From the NCBI RefSeq assembly GCF_035818475.1, contig NZ_JAYMGV010000001.1:372001-436000 (forward strand): DNA of 64,000 nucleotides, given 5' to 3'. A model generated the notes under the pieces. That model saw only the letters and a list, made by a program, of their open reading frames with translations, was not told the DNA's origin and did no database searches. This DNA comes from Cognatitamlana sp035818475. GTDB lineage: Bacteria; Bacteroidota; Bacteroidia; Flavobacteriales; Flavobacteriaceae. A program made the translations under genes and the position numbers. The first letter of the stretch is position 1, and each line of letters opens with the position of its first letter. Of this stretch, positions 9,341 to 18,682 are shown one piece after another.

Positions 9341-10171
9341 TTAATGTATTGGCCTTAAAGCAAGTCTTAAGCCTATAGAGCTATACCCATTTTTAGGTGG
9401 ATCTTGGAATCTGGTTGTAGCTTTTGTATTTAATGCCGGTCCAAACCAACTCCCCCCTCTTACTATTTTCTTTTCGCCTTTTGGTGGCCCAACCGGATCT
9501 TTTACGCCTTCTTTTGAATACTCCTCAAACCAATCATAACACCATTCGGATAAGTTTCCTCTTAAATCATATATACCCAACCTATTTGGATGTTTCCTTC
9601 CAATTGGATGCACCTTTTTATCACTATTGTTTCTATACCAGGCTATAGCGTCTAAAGGCTTATTTTTAGCAAATGTTTTACATGTATATTCCCATTGTGC
9701 TTCTGTAGGTAAACTATATTTATAGCCTTCTGGTAAATTACCCTTCTCTATTTCATTAAGCTTATTACAAAAACCGATGCTCTCTTCCCAAGAAATAAAA
9801 TACATAGGGATACTATCTCCTACGCCTCTTATTGTCCATTTTTTATACTGTTTCTTTTGCTGCTCTTCCACGGTAGTTTTCATGAACCACAGCCATTGTT
9901 TTTGGGTGATTTCATATTTACTCAACCAAAAGCCCTTAGATATTTTAACAGTGTGTACCGGTGTATCTTTATGCTTTACAGCATCACCTTCATGGCTACC
10001 CATTTCAAAGTTCCCTTTAGGCACCCAAACCATTTCAACAATATTATTGTCTCCAAGGTTTACACTAAACGACTCTCCTTCGGATTTTTTAACAGATGTG
10101 CTCTTACTTGATGAAGCACATGACAATAGCATAAAAAAACTAACTAAGCCTAAGGATAATCTCCGTATCAT
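9341..10171 (-). CDS. FGE/SUMF1-like protein lacking the copper-binding cysteines
   Basis: A 276-residue lipoprotein (lipobox LLSC near residue 18) with a full formylglycine-generating-enzyme-like fold: MVWVPKGNFEMGSHEGD, GFWLSKYEITQKQWLWF, YKYSLPTEAQWEYTCK, GNLSEWCYDWF and VRGGSW near residue 240. In genuine aerobic FGEs the segment after RGGS carries two Cys (human C336 and C341) that bind copper and oxidise the sulfatase Cys. Here the aligned stretch reads GGSWFGPALNTKATTR and has neither. It is therefore probably not a sulfatase-maturing oxidase despite sitting among sulfatase genes. Alternatives are a binding protein or another reaction of the C-type-lectin-like SUMF1 fold. It follows the sulfatase 10196-11785 by 24 bp. 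Confidence 0.88.
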   Translation of the reverse strand: MIRRLSLGLVSFFMLLSCASSSKSTSVKKSEGESFSVNLGDNNIVEMVWVPKGNFEMGSHEGDAVKHKDTPVHTVKISKGFWLSKYEITQKQWLWFMKTTVEEQQKKQYKKWTIRGVGDSIPMYFISWEESIGFCNKLNEIEKGNLPEGYKYSLPTEAQWEYTCKTFAKNKPLDAIAWYRNNSDKKVHPIGRKHPNRLGIYDLRGNLSEWCYDWFEEYSKEGVKDPVGPPKGEKKIVRGGSWFGPALNTKATTRFQDPPKNGYSSIGLRLALRPIH

Positions 10172-10195
10172 TTTATGCCATTTCTTTATTTGCTA

Positions 10196-11785
10196 TTACC
10201 CCTGTAATTCTCTTTTCTTTTTCGCTTTTCTTTTTGCAGCTCTTTCTAAAGCTTTTTTATCATTGGATTTTTTAGACTTACGCTTAGCCTTTTCTGCAGC
10301 TTTAGCTTTAGCTTTTTCTATCTGAGCCTGAGGCATTAACCCTCTTTTTGTTGGAAAATCCGAATCTATATATTCCTGCATTTTCTCAGGTTTATCCACA
10401 TTCTCTAGCATCCCTAAAACAGGATCTTTCTTATCTACCATCCATTGTTTAAGTGCACTTCTATATTCTTCTATTTGCTTTGCATAAGCCGGGTCATTAA
10501 TTAAGTTTGTTGTAGCATCCGGATCTTTTTGAACATCATAGAACTCTTCTAAAACTCTATGTCTGAAAAACTCAACGTACCTCATATGTTCCGGGTGGTT
10601 TGCCTCAATATCTTTATTTATCTGACCTTCATTTGAATTTCTATAAGCATATCCTGTTGGTGTCCACGGGTTAAATATGTACCTGAATTTTTTGTCTCCG
10701 TAAGAACGAATTGGTGTTGCCTTACCTCCAATTTTATAATCTATTTCTCCTATAACATAATCTCTATCTTTTTGTTTCTTTCCTTTCAATAAAGGAAGGA
10801 TAGATTTTCCATCAAACTTTTGATCAACCTTAATTCCGGTAGCATCTAAAAATGTTGGAAAAATATCTACCTCAGAAATCATATGTTCGGTATCAATCAA
10901 TCCTTTTTTCATATGCCCGGGATAATGTACATAGAATGGTGTTTTGGTACTTGCCACATAAGCATTTGCTTTGGCAAATGGAAAGGCAGAACCGTTATCT
11001 GATAGTACAATGATTATCGTATTTTCATACACGCCAGCTTCTTTTATAACCTTTATTACGGCTCCAAAAGTATCATCAAATCGTCTTACAGAATTATAAT
11101 AATGACTTAATTCTTTTTTCACCTGATCTGTTTGGGGCATATATCCCGGAACTTCTACCTCATCGATAGAAAATATTCTTGAGGGCTCTTCAGCGCCTTT
11201 ATGTTTTTTACCATTTGGATCGTGAAAACCTCTATGTGGATCATGCGAATTAATCATAAAATAGAAAGGTTTATCTTCCTTTTTGCATCTTTCAATAAAT
11301 AGTCTAGTATTTTCTGAATACTTCTTAGGGCTTCTTCCTGCTCCTAAATCACCATAGTCTACCATAAAATCCCAAACAAAATCCATAGGCGGTGTTGAGT
11401 GGTTTACTTTTCCTAATATCCCGGTTAGATAACCGTTATCCTGAAACACTTCCATAGCTGTGGCTACATCTTTCTTTTTATGAATAAAGCCCATCATTCC
11501 GCTAGAAACTCCATATAACCCCGTGGCCATTATAGCTCTACTTGGTTGACAAATAGGTGTTGCTGTATGTGCTTCTGCAAATTGAACGCCTTCTTTAGCA
11601 AAAGCATCCATTTGTGGTGTTATATCCGGTATGTCTCTACCAAAAGAATTTACGGCTTCATATCCTAAATCATCTGCCGTAATTAAAACAACATTTAATG
11701 GTTTTTCCTTATTTTGACAGGACACTAACCCCGTGATAAACAATACAAAAACGATTAATACTTGCTGTAGGTTATTTTTATTCAT
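10196..11785 (-). CDS. S1 family sulfatase with lysine-rich C-terminal tail, lipoprotein
   Basis: A 529-residue sulfatase resembling heparan N-sulfatase-type S1 enzymes. Lipobox Cys23 (GLVSC), metal Asp pair in LITADDLGYE (about 38-39), formylglycine motif CQPSR from Cys79, and second metal site in IIVLSDNGSAFPFAK. The last 45 or so residues are extremely basic and Ala/Lys-rich (for example KAKAKAAEKAKRKSKK), outside the catalytic fold. Such a tail could bind sulfated polyanions or the cell surface, but that is inference. It abuts the next upstream sulfatase with a 5-bp gap, so translation is probably coupled. Confidence 0.95.
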   Translation of the reverse strand: MNKNNLQQVLIVFVLFITGLVSCQNKEKPLNVVLITADDLGYEAVNSFGRDIPDITPQMDAFAKEGVQFAEAHTATPICQPSRAIMATGLYGVSSGMMGFIHKKKDVATAMEVFQDNGYLTGILGKVNHSTPPMDFVWDFMVDYGDLGAGRSPKKYSENTRLFIERCKKEDKPFYFMINSHDPHRGFHDPNGKKHKGAEEPSRIFSIDEVEVPGYMPQTDQVKKELSHYYNSVRRFDDTFGAVIKVIKEAGVYENTIIIVLSDNGSAFPFAKANAYVASTKTPFYVHYPGHMKKGLIDTEHMISEVDIFPTFLDATGIKVDQKFDGKSILPLLKGKKQKDRDYVIGEIDYKIGGKATPIRSYGDKKFRYIFNPWTPTGYAYRNSNEGQINKDIEANHPEHMRYVEFFRHRVLEEFYDVQKDPDATTNLINDPAYAKQIEEYRSALKQWMVDKKDPVLGMLENVDKPEKMQEYIDSDFPTKRGLMPQAQIEKAKAKAAEKAKRKSKKSNDKKALERAAKRKAKKKRELQG

Positions 11786-11790
11786 AATTA

Positions 11791-13203
11791 TTATCTTTTT
11801 AATTCAGTTCTTCTTGTTCTAACTACTTTATATGGGAATTTCTCTTCACTTCCATATCCATATTGTGCCGGAATATTCTTTGAATCCCATTTTTTATAAA
11901 CTTCCATTAAAGCTTTTACCTGTTCAGGGTGTGTCTTTGATAAGTCTGTTGTTTCATAAGGATCCTGTAATAAATTGAAAAGCTCAAGCTTAGTTCCCAT
12001 TTTTACAATTTTCCATTTATTATTTCTAACAGCATATTTATTGTTTGATTTCCAAAACAGCTCTCTTTGAGGACGCAATAAGGTTTTATTATCAATAAAA
12101 GTAGACATGTCTATACCATCTAAATGCCATGACGGATCAACTTGTACGCCTACGGCATTCATTATTGTTGGCATAATATCTAAAGACGATACCGGTTCAT
12201 TATATATCATATTCTCCGGAAAATGATTCTTCCATTTTACAACAAACGGCACATGGATACCTCCTTCATAAAACTGGCCTTTTTCTCCTCTTAACGGTAC
12301 ATTATAGGAGAAGTTTCCTTTAGGTTTCCCTCCATTATCACTTAAAAAGAAAACCATGGTATTTTCTTCTAACCCGTGTTTCTTTAAGTTTGACATAATA
12401 TCCCCAATACTTTTATCCATAGCAAAATTCATTGCTGCCAATAACTTTCTTTTTGGATGTTTAATATGATCAAACTCTTTTAGATATTTTTCCGGAGCTT
12501 GTAGAGGTGCATGTACTGCATTATAAGGTACATAGAGAAAAAACGGGTTATCTTTATTTCGATCAATAAAAGAAACAGACTCTCTGGTAATAGCATCTGT
12601 ATAATATTCTTCCTCCATAGTTACTTCATCATTCCCTCTCATATATTTCTTTTCAGAATTTTCAGGGTCTATATACAGGGCAGCACCTTCCAGAAATCCA
12701 AAAAACTCGTCAAATCCCCTATTTAGAGGATATAGGTCTTTGTCACCACTTTCACCGCCTAAATGCCATTTTCCAAAGCATGCTGTTTTGTAACCTATTC
12801 TTTTTAATCTTGTTGAAATAAACGTTTCTGATAAGGGTACACCAACTTTACCGTCTTTTGTTAGTTTTCTTGGTCCCGGATTAAATTCAGAGCCAAAACG
12901 CTGTTGATAACGTCCTGTTAATAATCCGGCTCTTGTTGGGCCACAAACAGATCCTGTTACATAGCCATTTGAAAACGTAACACCTTCTAAAGACAAAGCA
13001 TCAATGTTTGGTGTTGGTATATCCTTACACCCATTATATCCCACATCTGCAAATCCCAAATCATCTGCCAGAATAACAATAACATTTGGTTTATTCTTAC
13101 TGGAGAAAACCTCATTTTTTGCTATATCAGAGCCTGGTTTTGATTTACAACCAACAGTCAATATGGCTATTATTATCAAACAAAGTATGTTTTTATTCAT
13201 CAT
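11791..13203 (-). CDS. S1 family sulfatase, lipoprotein
   Basis: A 470-residue sulfatase with lipobox Cys19 (TVGC), metal DD in VILADDLGFADVGYNG (about 47-48) and the maturation motif CGPTR from Cys87, the only Thr variant among the nine in this window. FFLSDNGGKPKGN holds the distal metal site, then RGEKGQFYEGGIHVPF. Its layout (VTGSVCGPTRAGLLTGRYQQRFG and a short C-terminal domain) matches the sulfatase at 28028-29380. It is packed 8 bp from the next gene upstream, in a block of four sulfatases. The substrate is unknown. Confidence 0.95.
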   Translation of the reverse strand: MMNKNILCLIIIAILTVGCKSKPGSDIAKNEVFSSKNKPNVIVILADDLGFADVGYNGCKDIPTPNIDALSLEGVTFSNGYVTGSVCGPTRAGLLTGRYQQRFGSEFNPGPRKLTKDGKVGVPLSETFISTRLKRIGYKTACFGKWHLGGESGDKDLYPLNRGFDEFFGFLEGAALYIDPENSEKKYMRGNDEVTMEEEYYTDAITRESVSFIDRNKDNPFFLYVPYNAVHAPLQAPEKYLKEFDHIKHPKRKLLAAMNFAMDKSIGDIMSNLKKHGLEENTMVFFLSDNGGKPKGNFSYNVPLRGEKGQFYEGGIHVPFVVKWKNHFPENMIYNEPVSSLDIMPTIMNAVGVQVDPSWHLDGIDMSTFIDNKTLLRPQRELFWKSNNKYAVRNNKWKIVKMGTKLELFNLLQDPYETTDLSKTHPEQVKALMEVYKKWDSKNIPAQYGYGSEEKFPYKVVRTRRTELKR

Positions 13204-13211
13204 TTAAAAAT

Positions 13212-14825
13212 TTAGTCTTTAAATACTTTCTTCCGCTTAAGAGCCTTCTTATTTTTCTTTTTTCCATGCCCCTTTTTCCCTCCTGACACGTAAGGTGCTT
13301 CAAAGTGCTCATCAGGAACTTCATACTTTTCTCGCTTTAATGCTAATTCCACCTTTAAAGCATCTATGGTCTCCTTATACTTCTTGTTTCCGTATAAATT
13401 TTTCACCTCCTCAGGATCCTTTTCTAAATCATAAAACTCATAAGCGTTATCTGTATAATAGTTAATAAGCTTGTATTGGTTTGTTCTAACCCCATCATGT
13501 CTAGGAACATTATGCTTTCCATGATCATAATAATGGTAGTAAATAGACTTTTCCCCTTTAACATCATTACCAGTAATAATATCTTCTTTTATAGAAACAC
13601 CTTGCATATCTTCTGGTATTGGTAATCCGGCTGCATCTAAAATTGTTGGTCCTAAATCAATATTTTGAACCATAGAGGTTAATTTTGTTCCTGCTTTTAC
13701 TTTTGAAGGCCATCTTAATAATATTGGCATTTTCACACCATCTTCATACATAAATCTTTTTTCCGCAAATCCGTGTTGCCCTGTAAAATAACTTTGGTCT
13801 GAGGCATAAATGATAATAGTATTCTCCTTAAGCTTAGGGTTTTTATCTAAATACTCCAGAATTCTCCCTACATTATCATCAATACCATCTACACACCTGA
13901 TATAATCTTTAATAAATTTTTGATATCCATAGCTTCTTTTTTGTTTTTTGGTATCCAGTTTACCTGCTGCTGTTAATCGTCTTTCCTCTAAGGTTTCCTT
14001 ATCTTTAAACGCATGCCATTTTTTACGTTGCTCAACAGTCATCCTGTCAAAGTAAATGTTTTTAGAAAAGTCATGTTCATCATACAGTTTCCCGGGTTTA
14101 AACGGCACACCCATCCAGGCTTTCGCTCCATAAGGTTCTCTTGTACTAAAATCATCATGTAATGTTTCCGGTTCCGGAAAAGTAACATCGGTATATTTGT
14201 CTAAATATCTGAATTCCGGCATCCTGGGTACATGAGTTGCTTTATAGTGTACAAACAAACAAAATGGCGTATCTGAATTTTTATTAAGCCATTCTAATGA
14301 GTAATTAGTAATGATGTCTGTAGAATATCCTTCTTCAGTAGATATTTCTCCATTATGGTTTAAAAAATCCGGATTATAGTAATACCCTTGTCCTCCTGCT
14401 CCTTTTAAAATTTTCCATGATGTAAACGAGTCTCCTGGATTTGAATTTAAATGCCATTTGCCAATTAGAACCGTTTGATATCCATTCTTTTTTAATTCTC
14501 TGGGAAATGTGGTTTGCGTATTATCATACTTAAAACCATTTCCCATAACACCATGCAAGTGGCTGTGTTTACCTGTTAAAATACTGGCTCTACTTGGTCC
14601 ACATATAGAATTTGCATTAAAACTATTTAACATTAAAGCGCCTTCATTAGCTATTCTATCTATATTAGGTGTATTATTTAAACCCGAACCATAAGCACTA
14701 ATTGTTCTGTTTGCATGATCATCTGCCATGATAACTATGATGTTTGGTTTTTCTTTTTCTTGTGAATAACCAAAAACACTTAACAGTGCCACAAATATTC
14801 CTATAGTATTGTTTTTCAGATTCAT
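13212..14825 (-). CDS. S1 family sulfatase with basic C-terminal tail
   Basis: A 537-residue sulfatase. The reading frame stays open up to 14999, but that extension would overlap the next gene and has no export signal. The ATG at 14825 gives a clean signal peptide (NNTIGIFVALLSVFGYSQ), so I place the start there. Metal DD lies in IVIMADDHANR (about 35-36), the formylglycine motif CGPSR at Cys75, and the second metal region in YASDQSYFTGQHGFAEKRF. The C-terminal 22 residues are strongly basic (KKGHGKKKNKKALKRKK). It belongs to the same group as 6302-7948 and 31164-32807. Confidence 0.94.
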   Translation of the reverse strand: MNLKNNTIGIFVALLSVFGYSQEKEKPNIIVIMADDHANRTISAYGSGLNNTPNIDRIANEGALMLNSFNANSICGPSRASILTGKHSHLHGVMGNGFKYDNTQTTFPRELKKNGYQTVLIGKWHLNSNPGDSFTSWKILKGAGGQGYYYNPDFLNHNGEISTEEGYSTDIITNYSLEWLNKNSDTPFCLFVHYKATHVPRMPEFRYLDKYTDVTFPEPETLHDDFSTREPYGAKAWMGVPFKPGKLYDEHDFSKNIYFDRMTVEQRKKWHAFKDKETLEERRLTAAGKLDTKKQKRSYGYQKFIKDYIRCVDGIDDNVGRILEYLDKNPKLKENTIIIYASDQSYFTGQHGFAEKRFMYEDGVKMPILLRWPSKVKAGTKLTSMVQNIDLGPTILDAAGLPIPEDMQGVSIKEDIITGNDVKGEKSIYYHYYDHGKHNVPRHDGVRTNQYKLINYYTDNAYEFYDLEKDPEEVKNLYGNKKYKETIDALKVELALKREKYEVPDEHFEAPYVSGGKKGHGKKKNKKALKRKKVFKD

Positions 14826-14871
14826 TTTTATTGGTTCTTTTTTATTACAGAGACAATATATGTGCCACTTA

Positions 14872-16380
14872 TTATTTATAATTATATTTTCTGTTAACCG
14901 GGGGGTTCCATAATTTACTATCTGGATTTTTGGTATCCCATAAATCAAATAGATGTTGTAATTCTTTAACCTTTTCAGGGTGGGATTTTGAAAGATCAAA
15001 ACGCTCTTCTTGGTCTGCTTTTAAATCGAACAGTTCTAATTTGCCTTGTTTGGCTTTTGAGAGTTTCCCAACACTATGATTATTCCATGTTAATTTCCAA
15101 TCCCCTTTTCTTATGGCGTAATCATTATCGCGTCTCCAATACATGATTTCATGAGGTCTCTCATTACCTTTTTCTCCTTTTATATAGGGTAATATATTGA
15201 CACCATCATACTTAAATCCTTTTTGTTTATTTGGATCAGCATTTATATATGATGCTATTGTAGGCAGTAAATCCAGTGTACTAACCGGTAGATCATATGA
15301 GGTATCGGGCATTATTTCTCCTGGCCATTTCATAATAAAAGGTACTCTGATACCCCCTTCAAAAGTATCTCCCTTAAACCCTCTGAATGACCCCGGACTG
15401 GACATTTTATGATCTGCATATTTTACCTGCGAATCCTTTTTTGTTGGTTTTAAACCCTGTCCTCTGGGGCTACCGTTATCACTTACAAAAATAACAACAG
15501 TATTATCTTCTATGTCATGTGTTTTTAAGGCTTGCATCATGTCTCCTACACCATCATCCATGGCCAATAACATAGCTGCAAAAACCTGCTTGTCCTTTGA
15601 ATTGCTCAAATGCTTAACCCTGTCAATATATTTTTGAGGTACCTGCCAGGGATGGTGTACTGCATTATAAGCTACATATAAGAAAAATGGATTTTTGTCT
15701 TTTGCTACTTTATTTATATAGTTTACTGCTTCTTTACTAAATGTTTCTGTAAAATATGTTTCGTCATAATCTTTAACAACTTCTGTATTTTTAAACAAAG
15801 GCCATTTCCCTTTACTTTTAACAAAATCATTACTGGCTTCATAATAATCATGTGCTCCGTTTAAAAATCCGTAATAATAGTCAAAGCCTCTGGAATTTGG
15901 TTGTAATGTAGGATGTATACCCACATGCCATTTGCCAATTGCTGCTGTATTATAATTTTCATCTTTTAAAACTTCAGAAAACAGGGACTGGCTTGCCGGA
16001 ATTCCTGCCTTTGCATATCGCATTTTTGATAAATCCGGGTACCCGGTAGCACTCATATTTTCTCCTGCTCCAAAACGTTGTTGGTACACTCCTGTTAGCA
16101 TTCCTGAACGTGAAGGCCCACATACAGATGCCGAAACATATCCTTGAGTAAAGGTCACACCTTGATTTGCTATCTCATCAATGTTTGGTGTATAAATATC
16201 TTTACGTCCATTATAGCTGGCATCTCCCCATCCCATATCATCTGCAAAAATTAAAATGACATTGGGGGTTTTATGATCTTTATTAATTGAGATATTTTCT
16301 GATACAACCTCACTGCGGGTTTTGCAACCCACAGCTACAATTGCAGCTATTAATGCTATATGCTTCGTTTTAATTCTCAT
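14872..16380 (-). CDS. S1 family sulfatase, lipoprotein
   Basis: A 502-residue sulfatase with lipobox Cys19 (AVGC), metal DD at about 47-48, formylglycine motif CGPSR from Cys87, second metal site in IFVSDNGSPRGQ, and GSFRGFKGDTFEGGIRVPF. The gene order, length and sequence resemble the sulfatase at 508-2007 (paralogues, GALNS/arylsulfatase A-like). Its ATG directly follows the stop codon of the GH3 gene upstream (stop at 16381-16383), so the two are translationally coupled. Substrate not determinable. Confidence 0.95.
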   Translation of the reverse strand: MRIKTKHIALIAAIVAVGCKTRSEVVSENISINKDHKTPNVILIFADDMGWGDASYNGRKDIYTPNIDEIANQGVTFTQGYVSASVCGPSRSGMLTGVYQQRFGAGENMSATGYPDLSKMRYAKAGIPASQSLFSEVLKDENYNTAAIGKWHVGIHPTLQPNSRGFDYYYGFLNGAHDYYEASNDFVKSKGKWPLFKNTEVVKDYDETYFTETFSKEAVNYINKVAKDKNPFFLYVAYNAVHHPWQVPQKYIDRVKHLSNSKDKQVFAAMLLAMDDGVGDMMQALKTHDIEDNTVVIFVSDNGSPRGQGLKPTKKDSQVKYADHKMSSPGSFRGFKGDTFEGGIRVPFIMKWPGEIMPDTSYDLPVSTLDLLPTIASYINADPNKQKGFKYDGVNILPYIKGEKGNERPHEIMYWRRDNDYAIRKGDWKLTWNNHSVGKLSKAKQGKLELFDLKADQEERFDLSKSHPEKVKELQHLFDLWDTKNPDSKLWNPPVNRKYNYK

Positions 16381-18672
16381 CTAGTTATATGAAAAACCAC
16401 TTGTTAGTTTTGCTTCTGAATCACCTCCAACAAAAACTTTGAAATCTCCTTTTTCGGCTACAAAATTCATATCTATATCATAAAACTTTAAATCTTCAAT
16501 GCTTAAATTAAAGGCTATAGTTTTTGTTTCTCCTTTTCTAATTAAAACTTTTTGAAAGCCTTTTAATTCTTTAACAGGCCTAGTAACAGAACCTACAATG
16601 TCCTTTATATATAGCTGTACAACTTCTTCCCCATCATAATTACCTGTATTAGTAACATCAACTGAAACCTTAATACCTTTTTCATTTGTTATTTGATCAT
16701 TACTTAACTTTAAATCTTTATACTCAAATGTTGTATAGCTCAATCCATAACCAAACGGGTATAGCGGTGTATTAGGATTATCTAAATACATCGACTTATA
16801 GGTATTTATTTTAACATTAGGTTTAATTGGCCTACCTGTATTTTTCATATTATAATAAAGTGGCACCTGACCTAAACTTCTGGGAAATGTAAGCGGTAAC
16901 TTACCTGAAGGAACGGCATCTCCAAAAACAATATCTGCAATGGCATGCCCTCCCATAGTACCCGGGAACCAGGCTTCTAAAATGGCATCCATATTATTAT
17001 CTTCCCATTCAAGAGTTAATGGTCTTCCGCTTAAAAGCACTAATACAATAGGTTTATTTAGTTTTTTAAGTTCTTTTAATAATTCTTTTTGATTTCCCGG
17101 TAAGTCCAAATCTGTTCTACAAGATGCTTCACCAGACATATTTTGAAGTTCCCCCATTGCTGCAACAATTACATCTGCTTTTTTAGCGGCAGCTATAGCT
17201 TCTGAAAAACCACTGGTTATAGGCGCATCAGTTCGCTTCATATAACGTGACAGTTTTGTGCCTTCTGCATGAATAACATTCTCAGCTCCTATCATTTCCA
17301 CAAAACCTTCTAACACCGTTACGGGGTCATCTTTGTGCTTTCCTGCTCCTGACCATGATCCAATCATATCTCTCTCTGTATTTGAAAGCGGACCAATCAA
17401 TGCTATTTTTTTATTTTTTGATAATGGTAATGTTTGGTTTTCATTTTTCAACAGTACCATAGATTTTCTGGCCATATCTCTTGCTGCTTCCAAATGTCCT
17501 TCAGACATTACATACTTTTTTTGTCTATCTTCATCAGAATAGCGATATGGATCTTCAAATAAGCCCAAAGCATACTTTAGTTCTAAAATACGTCTTACTG
17601 CTGTATCTAATTTCTCAACGGGTACAGTTCCATTTTCTATAAGGCCTTTTAAATGCTTTGAATAGACTTCGCCTTGCAAATCCATATCTACACCGGCATC
17701 TATGGCTAATTTCACAGCTTCTTCTTCATCCTTTACAATGCCATGAGGTACCATTTCATTGATTGATTGATAATCTGTAACAACAAAACCTTTAAACCCC
17801 CATTCATCTCTCAAAATATCTTTTAAAAGGTATTTATTTCCTGTTGCCGGTACACCATTCAGTTCGTTAAAGGATGTCATGAATGAAGCTACACCGGCAT
17901 CAACTGTGGCCTTAAAGGGTGGTAAATACGTGGTTCTTAATTCCCGGTCTGAAACGTCTACGGTGTGGTAATCACGACCTGCCTGAGCTGCACCATAAGC
18001 AGCATAGTGCTTTGCACATGCTAAAATAGTATTTGTGGCTTTTAAATCTTCGCCTTGAAAGCCTTTTACTCTTGCTTTTGCGACTTCACAACTATAATAC
18101 ACATCTTCGCCTGACCCTTCTGAAACACGCCCCCATCTAGGGTCTCTGGCAACATCTACCATTGGTGCAAAGGTCCAGTGTAAACCTTCGGCAGAAGCCT
18201 CTACAGCAGCTATTCTTGCTGCATTTTCAATAGCTTGCAAATCAAAACTTGCTGATTCTCCTAAAGAAATTGGAAAAATGGTCTTATGTCCATGAATCAC
18301 ATCATAACCAAATAACAATGGTATTCCAAGGCGTGTATTCTCAACCGCCATTTTCTGAAGGTTTCTTGTAAAACTGGCTTCGTAAGCATTAAAAATATTA
18401 CCTACTTTACCTTCTTTTATTAGTTTTTCATAATTTTCATTTACTGATGGCCCTGTAACATCTCTTGTACTTGTTAGAAGTACAGTTTGACCAATTTTTT
18501 CATCTAAGGTCATCACAGAAAGCAATGAATCTACTTTTGCGTTCATGGCTTTGTCATCTGCATTCCAGCTTTCAAAAGCGGTTTCTTTTTTGTCGTTAAA
18601 ATTGAATGCTAACAAAGAGATAAATACTATTCCAAGTATAAATGCTAAAAAAATTGCGTTTTTCGTTTTCAT
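16381..18672 (-). CDS. bglX: GH3 beta-glucosidase-like enzyme (BglX type)
   Basis: A 763-residue GH3 enzyme. I choose the ATG at 18672 because it begins a signal peptide (MKTKNAIFLAFILGIVF) and removes the overlap with the preceding gene that the ATG at 18696 would cause. Barrel motifs are PMVDVARDPRWGRVSEGSGED and KHYAAYGAAQAGRDYHTVD, with the nucleophile Asp in GFVVTDYQSINEM. An alpha/beta sandwich with ALIGPLSNTERDMIGSWSG and a C-terminal FnIII-like domain (GEEVVQLYIKDIVGSV) follow. It lies between a GH144-like gene and a sulfatase, and probably trims desulfated oligosaccharides in the periplasm. Paralogue of 3996-6251. Confidence 0.93.
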   Translation of the reverse strand: MKTKNAIFLAFILGIVFISLLAFNFNDKKETAFESWNADDKAMNAKVDSLLSVMTLDEKIGQTVLLTSTRDVTGPSVNENYEKLIKEGKVGNIFNAYEASFTRNLQKMAVENTRLGIPLLFGYDVIHGHKTIFPISLGESASFDLQAIENAARIAAVEASAEGLHWTFAPMVDVARDPRWGRVSEGSGEDVYYSCEVAKARVKGFQGEDLKATNTILACAKHYAAYGAAQAGRDYHTVDVSDRELRTTYLPPFKATVDAGVASFMTSFNELNGVPATGNKYLLKDILRDEWGFKGFVVTDYQSINEMVPHGIVKDEEEAVKLAIDAGVDMDLQGEVYSKHLKGLIENGTVPVEKLDTAVRRILELKYALGLFEDPYRYSDEDRQKKYVMSEGHLEAARDMARKSMVLLKNENQTLPLSKNKKIALIGPLSNTERDMIGSWSGAGKHKDDPVTVLEGFVEMIGAENVIHAEGTKLSRYMKRTDAPITSGFSEAIAAAKKADVIVAAMGELQNMSGEASCRTDLDLPGNQKELLKELKKLNKPIVLVLLSGRPLTLEWEDNNMDAILEAWFPGTMGGHAIADIVFGDAVPSGKLPLTFPRSLGQVPLYYNMKNTGRPIKPNVKINTYKSMYLDNPNTPLYPFGYGLSYTTFEYKDLKLSNDQITNEKGIKVSVDVTNTGNYDGEEVVQLYIKDIVGSVTRPVKELKGFQKVLIRKGETKTIAFNLSIEDLKFYDIDMNFVAEKGDFKVFVGGDSEAKLTSGFSYN

Positions 18673-18682
18673 CTTTCTATAA

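Noticed and set aside
9777..10325. 182-codon plus-strand frame
   Set aside because: It lies antisense to the FGE-like and sulfatase genes, whose motifs are clear; its translation is low-complexity and Phe/Leu-rich.
14826..14999. N-terminal extension of the sulfatase at 13212-14825
   Set aside because: It is open reading frame only: it overlaps the next gene, lacks an export signal, and the ATG at 14825 begins a proper signal peptide.
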